A stretch of 64,000 nt of DNA from Burkholderiales bacterium 67-32. GTDB lineage: Bacteria > Pseudomonadota > Gammaproteobacteria > Burkholderiales > Burkholderiaceae_B. Of this stretch, positions 15,699-24,580 are shown one piece after another. The stretch covers positions 124,001-188,000 of the forward strand of contig MKUP01000026.1 of the NCBI GenBank assembly GCA_001898625.1, written 5' to 3'. The notes under the pieces were generated by a model, which worked only from the letters and a program-made list of their open reading frames with translations, did no database searches and was not told the origin of the DNA. Every line of letters begins with the position of its first letter. Positions within the stretch are counted from its first letter, which is position 1. Made by a program: the position numbers and the translations under genes.

Positions 15699-15902
15699 GA
15701 AGTTCTCCAAGATAGGGAATGGTTCTGCTGACGAGCCCGCGGGGTCGCAATCCCCGTGCCAGCCTGCTTGGGCTGCGCAGCCCGGCGGTATCGGGCCCTG
15801 GCCCGGCCGGGCGCCACGGCGGCGGGCAGGATTTACACGCAGTCTTGGCGATTTATGCATGCGCGGGAGCGCGCGCCTGGAATGGCGCGCGCCGCCACGA
15901 GA

Positions 15903-16139
15903 TCAGTGCTGCCCGGTCGTGTCGGATCCGGTTTCCTCGGTCTGGCACAGGGTGGCGATGACGTTCTGCCAGCCCTTCTTGAACGAGGGGTGGGCCTCGT
16001 TCAGCGTGGGCTCCACCTGTTGCGCGATGGCCTGCATCACCTGGCGCAGCTGTTCTGCGTTCGGATGGGCCGAAATCAGCATGCTCACGACGTTCTGCAA
16101 GGCGGTGAGTTGTCCCTTCATGAATTCAGGGTCGGTCAC
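15903..16139 (-). CDS. Hypothetical protein, 78 residues, GTG start
   Basis: I do not recognise this family. The GTG at 16139 is chosen because AAGGAG precedes it with six bases of spacing. The frame extends upstream but without a ribosome-binding site. The protein is helical (FMKGQLTALQNVVSMLISAH, then AEQLRQVMQAIAQQVEPTL), with a single Cys (TLCQTEE) and a polar tail. No signal peptide or membrane segment is seen. Confidence 0.68.
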   Translation of the reverse strand: MTDPEFMKGQLTALQNVVSMLISAHPNAEQLRQVMQAIAQQVEPTLNEAHPSFKKGWQNVIATLCQTEETGSDTTGQH

Positions 16140-16336
16140 GTTGGCTCCTTCTACGGCTTGTTCTGGGGAATTTGCAAGGCTCGGATCGAGTCCAACCGGC
16201 ATGTTAACGGTTCCCTGCCTAGGGTGTTTCAACAAGGGTTTTCGCCAACCTCGGGATAGGTAGATATCCCAGTATGGTGGCGCTGACATCGAGGCCCGGT
16301 TGGTCTACGATGGGCGCACGCTGGAGGGCCGTATTC

Positions 16337-16651
16337 ATGGCAACAATGGTGATTGATCGTAAGAAGCTGGTGTGTTTTGTCGTAGCGGCCACTGACCCGG
16401 CCGGCGAATCGCGTTGGTGTGCGCTCAACGAGGATCGTGAGTGGCTGACCAACCTGGGCGCCGAACCCGCGGCCGCGGCCGAAAAGGCCGGCGTCTATTG
16501 CTGCAACCCCAGCCCCGAAGTGCGGCGTGCCGCCGCTGAAGCCCTGGGGGTCGACCCCGGCGCCGAATTCGTCGTCCATCGATTGTTCCAATCGTCGGAC
16601 AGCGACGAATGCGCCGAGGTCATCGCCCGCAAGGTCGCGCGGCTGCACTGA
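16337..16651 (+). CDS. Hypothetical protein, 104 residues
   Basis: I do not recognise this family. The ATG at 16337 follows GGAGGG (16323-16328). The sequence (MATMVIDRKKLVCFVVAATD) looks like a small alpha/beta protein. It has a Cys pair (VYCCNPSPEVRRAAAEALGV) and a further Cys (DSDECAEVIARKVARLH). It is convergent with the DUF6496 gene, with a four-base gap. Confidence 0.68.
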   Translation: MATMVIDRKKLVCFVVAATDPAGESRWCALNEDREWLTNLGAEPAAAAEKAGVYCCNPSPEVRRAAAEALGVDPGAEFVVHRLFQSSDSDECAEVIARKVARLH

Positions 16652-16655
16652 CCTG

Positions 16656-17159
16656 CTAGGCGTGCCGGTTGGCTGCCCGGGTGCGGGCGGCCTTCTTGGC
16701 GGCTGCCGAGCGTCCGGCCGCGCCCTTGGTGCGAGCCGCTTTCTTGGCCGCGGCCGACCTGTCCGCCGCGCTGCGGCGCTTGGCCGCCGTCTTGGCATGA
16801 GCGGCCAGGGCGCTTTTCGACGCTCCCGACTTGCTTTCCCGTTTTAGCGCGGTCTTGGTCGCGCGCGAGCGCGTGGCCGATTTTTTGTGCGGGGCCTGCT
16901 CGCCCTTGCGCACGTCCTGTTCGGCCTTGGCCCGGGTCTTCGCGCTGGCGCGGCCCGGCTTGGGAGCGGGCAGGTCCACGCCGGATCGGCGGGCTTCCGA
17001 CAGGCCGATGGCGATGGCTTGCTTGGCCGAGCGGACGCCGTGCCGGCCTTCGCGCACGTGGTGGATCTGTTCCTTGACGAATTCGCCGGCCTGGGTCGAC
17101 GCGGACTTGCCCTGGCGCTTGTCCTGCTTCGCTTTCTCGATGGTCTTGCGTTCAGGCAT
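16656..17159 (-). CDS. DUF6496 protein with histone H1-like Lys/Ala tail
   Basis: The first about 60 residues match the DUF6496 pattern (HHVREGRHGVRSAKQAIAIG LSEARR). This motif recurs in plasmid and stress proteins as a short helix around K-x-x-K-Q-A-I-A-I-G-L-S-E-A-R. The remaining about 100 residues are Lys, Arg and Ala repeats (RSAAAKKAARTKGAAGRSAA), like bacterial H1 or AlgP tails. It probably binds DNA or other polyanions, as inferred from composition. It is 167 residues in total. Confidence 0.8.
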   Translation of the reverse strand: MPERKTIEKAKQDKRQGKSASTQAGEFVKEQIHHVREGRHGVRSAKQAIAIGLSEARRSGVDLPAPKPGRASAKTRAKAEQDVRKGEQAPHKKSATRSRATKTALKRESKSGASKSALAAHAKTAAKRRSAADRSAAAKKAARTKGAAGRSAAAKKAARTRAANRHA

Positions 17160-17216
17160 GATGGCTCTCCTTGCGGAAAGCCCATGTGCAGCAACCCTCG
17201 TGCCTACGGTACGCGT

Positions 17217-17687
17217 CTAGCTGGCGCGGCCCGGCGCCCCTGTCAGCACGCAGTCGGCCACGGTGGGCATGCCGTTCTGCAGCGTGGCGCGCTCGCATTC
17301 CAGGTAGACCTTGAAGCCGCGGGGCAGCGTGTCCAGCGCTACCTGCTCGGGGCAGGCGCGCCCGCCATCGCAGGCGGGGTCGGACTTCAGCCAGACCCGC
17401 ACCGGGTGGGCCGGATCGGCCGCCTTCAGGTCGAGTTGCAGTTCGCCGGCACCGACGATGTGCACCTTCTGCAAGCGTCCCGTCACGATGAAGGGGCCTT
17501 GGCGGTATTTGTCCAGCGCGCGCGGGTCGCGGGCGGCGAAGTCGACATAAACCAGCTCGGCGTCGTAGCGGGGCGGGCCATCGGCCGAGGCCGCCGGCGC
17601 GGCGGAAGGGAGAGGATCCGGAGGGGACTTGGAGCAGGCGTACAGGGAGACCAGTGCAAGGACGAGGAGCGGCAAACGGCGATACAT
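17217..17687 (-). CDS. Predicted lipoprotein with OB-fold-like domain
   Basis: This 156-residue protein has a lipoprotein signal peptide (MYRRLPLLVLALVSLYACSK, with lipobox LYAC). The mature part after a Pro/Ala-rich linker contains strands (GPFIVTGRLQKVHIVGAGEL) reminiscent of the periplasmic tRNA_anti-like OB fold. Two Cys pairs (ACDGGRAC; YLECERAT) could form disulphides. The exact family is unsure. The next gene upstream in the same direction also encodes a lipoprotein. Confidence 0.75.
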   Translation of the reverse strand: MYRRLPLLVLALVSLYACSKSPPDPLPSAAPAASADGPPRYDAELVYVDFAARDPRALDKYRQGPFIVTGRLQKVHIVGAGELQLDLKAADPAHPVRVWLKSDPACDGGRACPEQVALDTLPRGFKVYLECERATLQNGMPTVADCVLTGAPGRAS

Positions 17688-17751
17688 GGAATGTCCTGTG
17701 GACGGGAAACGCGGCGTTTCCCGGAAGGCGCTCGTCCGCGTCGGGACGGCC

Positions 17752-18192
17752 CTAAGGCGTAGTGTAAACGGTCGCGCGGGCCGCCGGCTTGCCGGGCGGG
17801 CTGGCCAGCGACGTGCCGGTGGGCGCGGCGTTGCTGCGGGCGCGGCCGGCGGGCAGGACCGGCGCGACCTCCGGGCGGACTTCCGTCAGGCTGTTTTGCA
17901 GCATGTAGTCGTTCATTTCCTTCCAGCCGGTGAAAATGGCGGCCTTGGACATGTGCGGATTGAACGTGTAGCAATCTTCCAACGCCCGGCCCGCTTGGCG
18001 GCAGGCGCTGCCGATGGCGCGCCCTTCGGAATCCTTCCTGGCCTCGATCTGCGAGACGGGCTGCAGTCCCAGATAATCGCAGCCGGCCGCCGCCAGCAGG
18101 GCGCACGCAGCCAGCAGCCGGCATCCTGCGCGCAGCGTGCGGCGGGCCGGCGGGATTGCGGAAGGACGGGGAAGCAAGGTTCGCGGGCTCAT
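17752..18192 (-). CDS. Predicted small lipoprotein
   Basis: This 146-residue protein has N-terminal Arg-rich residues, then a hydrophobic segment ending LAACALLAAAGCDYL, a lipobox (AAGC). The mature part holds SACRQAGRALEDCYTFNPHM and KAAIFTGWKEMNDYMLQNSL, then a disordered Pro/Ala tail. The start at 18192 is the last ATG before the signal. The frame is open further upstream but lacks signals. I recognise no family. Confidence 0.7.
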   Translation of the reverse strand: MSPRTLLPRPSAIPPARRTLRAGCRLLAACALLAAAGCDYLGLQPVSQIEARKDSEGRAIGSACRQAGRALEDCYTFNPHMSKAAIFTGWKEMNDYMLQNSLTEVRPEVAPVLPAGRARSNAAPTGTSLASPPGKPAARATVYTTP

Positions 18193-18269
18193 GAACACCT
18201 TATCGGACGGGGGCGGGCGGAACTGTAGGGCGAACTCAATTTGCTCGCCGCGATGCCGATAAACGGGGC

Positions 18270-19262
18270 ATGACCGGCCATATCCCCTCCCATCTTCCCC
18301 CCGACGGCACACCCGGCGACCTGACCGCCGAGGACTTGGACGCCCTGGCCCGATCGCCGCTGTTCGCCGGTTGCACGGCCGACCAGCGCGACCTGGTCCG
18401 GGCGTTCGCCTTCGCCACCCACCTGGCCCATGGCGCGATCCTGCTGCAGCCGGGCGAGCCCAATCACCACGTCTACGTGCTGGTCGAAGGGCAACTGGCC
18501 GCTTTCCTCGACGCCGACCTGCAAAAGCGGATGGCGCGTTTCGTCCCGGGCGACGGCCTGGGCGAGCATGCGCTGGTCGGGCCCGAAGGCGGGACCGTGT
18601 ACGTGGCCGTGCAATGGCCCGCGCGGCTGGTGGCGCTGGAGGCGAGGCGGCTGCGCGCGGTGATGGAAACCGTGCCGCGTATCGCGCTGAACGCCCTGGA
18701 CATGCTGAGTGCCAGGCTGCGGGCCGCCAACCTGCGCCACGACCCGTGCGAGACCGCCGCCGGCATCGACTTCATGGCCAGTCACGATGCCGTCACGGGA
18801 CTCTACAACCGCCGGTGGATGGCCACGGCCTATTTCGCCGAGATGGCTCGCGCCGGGCAGGAGGGCGAATCGCTGTGCCTGGCGCTGATCGACATCGACC
18901 GTTTCGACCGCCTGAATCAGGCGTTGGGCCGCGCCGCGGGCGATGCTATCCTGCGCCAGTTGGCCGATCTGACAAGGAATCTGCTGCCGTCGCTCGACAT
19001 GCTGGCGCGGGTGGGCGGCGATCGCTTCGCCGTGCTCGTTCCGGCTTCGCTGGCGGAGACGCTCGCCATGTGCGAACGCCTGCGCCTGCACGTCGGCGGA
19101 CGCCAGTTCGCGCTGCGGGGCAGCCTGGGCACGCAGATCACCCTGTCGGCCGGCGTGGTCCAGGCACAGGGGGATTTCGAGGCGACGCTGTCCAGGGCGC
19201 AGGCGGCACTGGAGCGCGCCAAGGAACGGGGCCGCAATACGGTCGAACCTCCGCCGGGCTGA
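18270..19262 (+). CDS. cNMP-binding plus degenerate GGDEF domain protein
   Basis: Residues about 28-140 form a cyclic nucleotide-binding fold (SPLFAGCTADQRDLVRAF, LLQPGEPNHHVYVLVEGQLA). Residues about 165-325 form a GGDEF domain (SHDAVTGLYNRRW, LALIDIDRFDRLNQALGRAA, ARVGGDRFAVLVPA). The active motif is GGDRF at 249-253 instead of GG[DE]EF, so the catalytic acidic residue is Arg252 and synthesis of cyclic di-GMP is unlikely. It is probably a sensor or c-di-GMP/GTP-binding regulator. It is divergent from the lipoprotein gene. Confidence 0.88.
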   Translation: MTGHIPSHLPPDGTPGDLTAEDLDALARSPLFAGCTADQRDLVRAFAFATHLAHGAILLQPGEPNHHVYVLVEGQLAAFLDADLQKRMARFVPGDGLGEHALVGPEGGTVYVAVQWPARLVALEARRLRAVMETVPRIALNALDMLSARLRAANLRHDPCETAAGIDFMASHDAVTGLYNRRWMATAYFAEMARAGQEGESLCLALIDIDRFDRLNQALGRAAGDAILRQLADLTRNLLPSLDMLARVGGDRFAVLVPASLAETLAMCERLRLHVGGRQFALRGSLGTQITLSAGVVQAQGDFEATLSRAQAALERAKERGRNTVEPPPG

Positions 19263-19304
19263 ATCGTTTCTTCCTAAACCGCCGTGCCCCCCAAGGAGGG
19301 TTCC

Positions 19305-20180
19305 ATGGATAGCCCGGGTACCGAATTCGACAGTCTCCTGCCGCCCTTCAGCCTGAACCGGCGCGGTTTTCTCACCACCACGCTGGCCGGCGGTTTCACG
19401 CTGGCCGCGGGGCCCGTCATGGCCCAGACGGTGGTCCGCACCGATACGAACGGCCTGGTCGCGGGCGAGGTCAGGATTCCCGTGCGCGACGGCGAGATCC
19501 CCGCCTACCGGGCGGCGCCGGCCGGCAAGAAGAATGTGCCGGTGGTCTTGGTGGTGCAGGAGATCTTCGGCGTGCACGAGTACATCCGCGACGTCTGCCG
19601 CCGTTGGGCCAAGGCCGGCTACCTGGCGGTCGCGCCCGAGCTGTACGCGCGCCAGGGCGATCCGTCCAAGTACACCGAGATCGCCAAGCTGTCCGCCGAA
19701 GTGGTCAGCAAGGTGCCCGACGACCAGGTCCTGGCCGATCTCGACGCCACCGCGCGCTGGGCCGCCGCGCATGGCGGCAGCCGTTCCCGGCTGGGTGTGA
19801 CGGGCTTCTGCTGGGGCGGGCGCATCGTCTGGCTGTACGCCGCCCATAATCCCGCGGTGAAAGCCGGCGTTGCCTGGTACGGGAAACTGGTCGGCGATCC
19901 CACGGCCCTGCAGCCGCTCAACCCTGTCGACATCGCCGCGCAGGTGAAGGCGCCGGTGCTGGGTCTCTATGGCGGCCAGGATGCGGGTATTCCGCTGACG
20001 TCCATCAATGCCATGAAGGACGCCCTGGCCAAGGGCGGCCCGGCTGCCCGCGAGTCGAGCTTCGCGCTGTTCCGCGACGCGCCCCACGGATTCCACGCCG
20101 ACTACCGGCCAAGCTATCGCGAAGCCGATGCGAAGGAAGGCTGGCGGCTGGCCCGGGACTGGTTCGCGCGGCATCTGTGA
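19305..20180 (+). CDS. Dienelactone hydrolase family protein with Tat signal
   Basis: This 291-residue alpha/beta hydrolase has a twin-arginine leader ([20 protein letters not shown]) ending near GPVMA, so the enzyme should be exported folded to the periplasm. The triad is Cys169 (GFCWGG), Asp226 (GGQDAGIP) and His261 (APHGFHAD), standard for the family. The start at 19305 is chosen for AAGGAGG thirteen bases upstream. It overlaps the PIN gene by four bases. Confidence 0.88.
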   Translation: MDSPGTEFDSLLPPFSLNRRGFLTTTLAGGFTLAAGPVMAQTVVRTDTNGLVAGEVRIPVRDGEIPAYRAAPAGKKNVPVVLVVQEIFGVHEYIRDVCRRWAKAGYLAVAPELYARQGDPSKYTEIAKLSAEVVSKVPDDQVLADLDATARWAAAHGGSRSRLGVTGFCWGGRIVWLYAAHNPAVKAGVAWYGKLVGDPTALQPLNPVDIAAQVKAPVLGLYGGQDAGIPLTSINAMKDALAKGGPAARESSFALFRDAPHGFHADYRPSYREADAKEGWRLARDWFARHL

Positions 20181-20800
20181 GCGCGGTTCCCCCGATCTCC
20201 CGGCCGGCGGAGCATCCACCGTTGTGGCTGGTCCTGGATGCCTGCGTGCTGATGTCCAGCATCCTGCGGCCGCTGTTCCTGGATCTGGCCCAGTCCGGCT
20301 GGTTCCGGCCGGTCTGGAGCGAGCGCATCGGATTGGAATGGCGGCGCAACGCGGCCCGCATCTGGGAGGTCGCGCCGGCGGTGCTTGAAGAGGAGTGGAC
20401 CGCCATGGGCCGCCGCTTTCCCGAGGCCGACGCCGGCGATGTCTCCGCCTACGAGGTGGGCCTGCACTACAGCGATCCCAAGGACAGGCACGTGGTCGCC
20501 GCGGGACTGGCCAGCCGTGCCCGCAACCCCTCGGCCGTGCGTCCCGACGTGTGCGTGCTGACCTGGAACCTGAAGGATTTCAACCGTTCGGAATTGCGCC
20601 GCCTGGACGTGTCCGTCAGGGATCCGGATCGGCAACTGGCGGCCTGGGTGGACGAAGACCGGTCCGGTCTCGTGGCCGCGCTGCGGCGCTTGCCGGACTA
20701 CGCCCGGATCCTGGGCCGCGAGGAATCGCCGGCCGCCATCCTGCGGCGCGAACGCCTGTTCCGCACGGCAAGGCTGCTGGCCGACGACATCGGTTCGTAA
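20177..20800 (+). CDS. PIN-domain protein
   Basis: This 207-residue protein starts with GTG overlapping the previous stop (GTGA). PIN features are the first Asp in [14 protein letters not shown], the central acidic stretch ([13 protein letters not shown], then [13 protein letters not shown]) and the strand [15 protein letters not shown] proteins are Mg-dependent ribonucleases, often VapC-like toxins. This one is long and has no visible antitoxin partner, so it may be a chromosomal housekeeping member. Confidence 0.78.
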   Translation: MSAVPPISRPAEHPPLWLVLDACVLMSSILRPLFLDLAQSGWFRPVWSERIGLEWRRNAARIWEVAPAVLEEEWTAMGRRFPEADAGDVSAYEVGLHYSDPKDRHVVAAGLASRARNPSAVRPDVCVLTWNLKDFNRSELRRLDVSVRDPDRQLAAWVDEDRSGLVAALRRLPDYARILGREESPAAILRRERLFRTARLLADDIGS

Positions 20801-20855
20801 AACTCCGGAAGTTACGTATACTTCTGTTTCTGCAACTGAGTTTCACGAGCATCCC

Positions 20856-21713
20856 GTGACCTTAACCTACATCCTGCTCGCCACGCTGGCGAGCGGTGTC
20901 CTGTCGGTGGTCGTTGCCGGCTGGCTGGCCTTCCGGTATTTCGCCCGCTTTCTTCACCAGATGATCAGCTTTTCGGTCGGGGTCATGCTGTCGGTGGCGC
21001 TGCTGCACACGCTGCCCGAGGCGTTCGAGTCCGAGGCCGACACGCGCGTGCTGTTCGCGCTACTGCTGGCGGGACTGCTGGGTTTCTTCATGCTCGAGAA
21101 GCTGGCGGTCCTGCGCCACAACCACCATCACGAGCACGACGGCCATGGGCATCCGCCGGGGCACGATGCCCACGAGGCGGGGCGCGGCGGGATGGCCGTG
21201 CTGGTGGGCGACGGGCTGCACAATTTCTGCGATGGCATCGTCATCGCCGCCGCCTTCCTGGCCGACCCCATGCTGGGGCTGCTGACCACGCTGACCATCG
21301 CCGCGCACGAGATCCCGCAGGAACTGGGCGATTTCATCGTGCTGGTCAATGCCGGCTTCACCCGCAGGAAGGCGCTGCTGTTCAACGTGCTGTCGAGCAT
21401 GACCGCCATCGCCGGCGGGCTGGTCGGCTATTACCTGCTGGCAGGCTCCAAGCAGTGGGTGCCGTATGTGCTGACCCTGGCGGCCAGCAGTTTCCTGTAC
21501 ATCGCGGTGGCGGACCTGATGCCGCAGATGCAGCGCCGCACCACGGTGCGCGAGAGCCTGCCGCAATTCGTGCTGATCGCGGCCGGCGTGCTGGCGATCT
21601 ATGCCGTCAATTCCGTGTTCCACCGCCATGCCCATGGGCCGGCGGCGGGGCAGTCCGTCGAGGCGGCCGTCACGGCCGAGCCTGCTTCCCCGCCTTCGCC
21701 GCTCGCTCGCTGA
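20856..21713 (+). CDS. ZIP family metal transporter
   Basis: This 285-residue inner-membrane protein has eight predicted helices. The variable loop after helix 3 is His-rich (HNHHHEHDGHGHPPGHDAHE). The metal-site motifs are HNFCDG in helix 4 and HEIPQELGD in helix 5, where the two binuclear-site motifs normally lie. It probably imports zinc or another divalent cation. The start is GTG. It ends three bases before the convergent Na/Pi gene. Confidence 0.92.
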   Translation: MTLTYILLATLASGVLSVVVAGWLAFRYFARFLHQMISFSVGVMLSVALLHTLPEAFESEADTRVLFALLLAGLLGFFMLEKLAVLRHNHHHEHDGHGHPPGHDAHEAGRGGMAVLVGDGLHNFCDGIVIAAAFLADPMLGLLTTLTIAAHEIPQELGDFIVLVNAGFTRRKALLFNVLSSMTAIAGGLVGYYLLAGSKQWVPYVLTLAASSFLYIAVADLMPQMQRRTTVRESLPQFVLIAAGVLAIYAVNSVFHRHAHGPAAGQSVEAAVTAEPASPPSPLAR

Positions 21714-21716
21714 GCG

Positions 21717-23408
21717 CTATTCCGGCGTACCGGCGGCCCCGGGGGCGCCGGCCGCCGCGACCGGCGCCGGGGCCGTGCCGCCGGGCGTGCTCAGCACTTC
21801 CGGCGCGGCATAGGCCGCCGATGCCACCAGATGGCTGTTGATGCGGCGCAGGTCGCGCAGCACGTCCAGGTGCAGGGCGCTGGTTTCGGTGGTGTCGACC
21901 CGGCCGCTGCGCAGGCGCTCGAAATGGGTCTGCGTGGCCTGGCCCTCCATGCCGCGGAAGGTTTCCTTCTCGGCCGCGAGCAGCCGCGCGGCACGCGCGT
22001 CGGCCGTCACGAACAGCGAGGCGGCCAGGCGCAGGTTCGCTTCCAGCCGCCCATGCATGTCGTCGAGTTCGCGCCGCCCCTCGGGCGAGAAGGCGAGCCC
22101 GCGCTTGGTCAGCTTGCTGATGTCGTTCAGCAGGTTTTTGTCGACCACGTCGCCGGCGTGTTCCAGGTTAGTGATGAAGGTCAGGATCTCGTCGGCCCGG
22201 CGCCGGTCTTCGCGCGTCAGTTCGTCGGGATCCAGGCCCGCGATGTAGGTCTTGATCGCGCCGTTCAGGCGATCGAGCACGTCGTCCAGGCGCCGCGCTT
22301 CGGCGACGCGCTTGCGGTCGCCGGTGGCGAGCGCCTGGCGCGAATGGTGCAGCATGGTCTGCAAGGTATCCGCCATGCGCAGCGATTCGCGCGCCGCGTT
22401 GCCGAGTGCCACCACCGGCAGGTCGCGCGCGGCGCTGTCCAGGTACAGGGGCCGCCCCGGATCGGCGGCGGGGTTGGCCGGCAGCCAGCGGCGCAGCAGC
22501 GCGGCATACGGGGTCAGCAGCGGCAGGAAGAGGACGGCCAGCGCCAGGTTGAAGGCCGTGTGGAAGTTGGCCACGGCGCGCGCGTTGTCCCCCGCCAGCT
22601 GGGTCATCCAGGGATGGATGTAGTGCAGCAGGGCCAGCCCGATCAGCACCCCCACCACGCGGTTCAGCAGATTGCCCACGGGCAGCCGGCGGGCCTGGGG
22701 ATCGTCCTTGGCGGAGCCTTCGAGCAGCGGATTGATCGCCGTGCCCAGGTTGGCGCCCAGCACCAGCGCGAAGGCGACGCTGACGGGCAGCAGTCCCTGG
22801 GCCGAGAAGGACATGACCAGGACCACGATCGCCACGCTGGAATGCGCGGCCCAGGCCAGCACGGCGGCCAGCAGGATCGCCAGTCCGGGCTGGCCCGACA
22901 GCGCCTCCAGCGCCGAGCGCAGGGCCGGCAGGTCGCGGTAGGGTTCGAGCTGCGCGAGCAGCAGGTGCAGGGACAGCAGCAGCAGGCCCAGGCCGATGAA
23001 GACCCGTCCGAAGTCGCGCACGTGGGTGGCGTTGCCGCGGCGGAACATGACCACGCCGATCAGCACCAGGATGGGCGCGATGCGTGAGATGTCGAACGAC
23101 AGTACCTGGACGATGAGGGTGGTGCCGACGTTGGCGCCCAGCATGGCGGCCAGCGCGGGCACCAGGCCCACCAGGCCGTTGGCGGCAAAGCCCGCCACGA
23201 TCAGGCCGGTGGCGGTGCTGCTTTGCAGGATGGCCGTCACGCCCAGGCCGGCGAAGAAGGCGTACACGCGATTGCCCAGCGCCACCCCCAACGTGGTGCG
23301 CAGGCGCGGACCGAAGGCCCGCTGGATGCCGGTCTGCACCATGTGTACGCCCCACAGCAGCAGGGCCACGAAACCGGCGATATCGAAGAGCGTGAGATAG
23401 GCGTTCAT
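21717..23408 (-). CDS. Na/Pi cotransporter family protein with PhoU-like C-terminus
   Basis: In this 563-residue protein residues 1-300 form two inverted Na/Pi repeats, each with its signature (QSSTATGLIVAGF; GANVGTTLIV; later AHSSVAIVVLVMSF; GANLGTAINPL). The C-terminal part is helical and PhoU-like (DTLQTMLHHSRQALATGDR to FITNLEHAGDVVDKNL). It probably moves phosphate across the inner membrane. The last about 30 residues are Pro/Ala-rich. It lies five bases downstream of the patatin gene. Confidence 0.92.
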   Translation of the reverse strand: MNAYLTLFDIAGFVALLLWGVHMVQTGIQRAFGPRLRTTLGVALGNRVYAFFAGLGVTAILQSSTATGLIVAGFAANGLVGLVPALAAMLGANVGTTLIVQVLSFDISRIAPILVLIGVVMFRRGNATHVRDFGRVFIGLGLLLLSLHLLLAQLEPYRDLPALRSALEALSGQPGLAILLAAVLAWAAHSSVAIVVLVMSFSAQGLLPVSVAFALVLGANLGTAINPLLEGSAKDDPQARRLPVGNLLNRVVGVLIGLALLHYIHPWMTQLAGDNARAVANFHTAFNLALAVLFLPLLTPYAALLRRWLPANPAADPGRPLYLDSAARDLPVVALGNAARESLRMADTLQTMLHHSRQALATGDRKRVAEARRLDDVLDRLNGAIKTYIAGLDPDELTREDRRRADEILTFITNLEHAGDVVDKNLLNDISKLTKRGLAFSPEGRRELDDMHGRLEANLRLAASLFVTADARAARLLAAEKETFRGMEGQATQTHFERLRSGRVDTTETSALHLDVLRDLRRINSHLVASAAYAAPEVLSTPGGTAPAPVAAAGAPGAAGTPE

Positions 23409-23413
23409 GACGT

Positions 23414-24580
23414 TCAGCGGCCGTCCGGGGGCCGGTGCACGTCGTGCGTGACGAACGGATGTTCGGCGTTGGGTACCTCGAGCCAGGACGGGTGTTCAAG
23501 TGTACGGCGTATGTCGGCCAGGCCCCCGCTCCAGCGTTCTTCCATGCCCAGCCGGCCGAACTGGTAGTCCTTGTAGGGGGCCTCGCATTTCTCGCCGCGG
23601 TAGATCAGGTGCAGCACGTTGATGCGCCGATCACTGGCGAGCTCGCGCGCCCGCTTCATCCAGGGCTCGCGGCCGTGCCCGGCCGGCATGTGCTTGAGCA
23701 GCTCGCGCAGCAGGCCGCGGTATTCCTGGACTTCGCGCATGTAGTCGGTCACCAGGCGCGTGCGGCTGGAATACTGGATGTCCTTCTGGCGGATGGGCAC
23801 TTCGCTCAGGTTCCCGGGCAACTGGCCGTGCGCGCTCCACAGGTCGACCTGGAAGACCAGCGAATAGCGGCGCGGGCTCGATTGCAGGATCTGGTAGAGC
23901 GGCGTGTTCGAGACGACGCCGCCGTCCCAGTAGTATTCGCCGTCGATCTCGACCGGCGCGAAGCCGGGCGGCAGGGCGGCCGAGGCCATGATGTGGTCGG
24001 CCGTCAGCACCCGGGAGGTGTTGTCGAAATAGGCGAAGTTGCCGGTGCGGACGTTGACGGCGCCCACCGAGATGCGGGTCCCGCCGTTGTTGAGCCGGTC
24101 GAAGTCGACGAACTCTTCCAGCGTGCGCTTGAGCGGCGTGCTGTCGTAGACGCTGGCGGTGCCGGGGTCGTGCTGCGTCGGCCACGAGGGCACCAGCCTG
24201 GGCACGAAGAAGCCGTTCTGTCCTTCCAGCACGGCGCGCCAGGCTTCCCAGGCGCTGAGCGCGGCGCCGGCCGGACCGGGAAGACGGGCCAGCGCATCGC
24301 GCAGCGCGTCGACCGGCGTGGGCGGCAGCAGCGGCGGACGGCAGATGTGGTCCCAGAACCGCTGCAATTGTTCGACCCGGCGCTCGGGCGGGTTGCCGGC
24401 GATGACGGCGGCGTTGATCGCGCCGATCGAAATGCCGGCGATCCAGTCCGGATGCAGCCCTGCCTCGGCCAGGCCTTCATAGACGCCGCCCTGGTAGGAG
24501 CCCAGCGCGCCGCCTCCCTGCAGGACGAGCGCGACGGTGTCGTAGCCGAGTTCATCGCGTCGAGATTGGGGGGCCACCAT
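23414..24580 (-). CDS. Patatin-like phospholipase
   Basis: This 388-residue protein has the complete patatin core: oxyanion loop QGGGALGSYQGG, nucleophile Ser51 in GISIG, and catalytic Asp in WDGGVVSNTPL. The C-terminal part (about residue 250 onward) matches the DUF3734 extension found in PHB-associated patatins. Its start codon abuts the stop of the hydroxybutyrate dehydrogenase gene, so the pair is one operon, linked to polyhydroxybutyrate or lipid turnover in related genomes. Confidence 0.9.
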   Translation of the reverse strand: MVAPQSRRDELGYDTVALVLQGGGALGSYQGGVYEGLAEAGLHPDWIAGISIGAINAAVIAGNPPERRVEQLQRFWDHICRPPLLPPTPVDALRDALARLPGPAGAALSAWEAWRAVLEGQNGFFVPRLVPSWPTQHDPGTASVYDSTPLKRTLEEFVDFDRLNNGGTRISVGAVNVRTGNFAYFDNTSRVLTADHIMASAALPPGFAPVEIDGEYYWDGGVVSNTPLYQILQSSPRRYSLVFQVDLWSAHGQLPGNLSEVPIRQKDIQYSSRTRLVTDYMREVQEYRGLLRELLKHMPAGHGREPWMKRARELASDRRINVLHLIYRGEKCEAPYKDYQFGRLGMEERWSGGLADIRRTLEHPSWLEVPNAEHPFVTHDVHRPPDGR

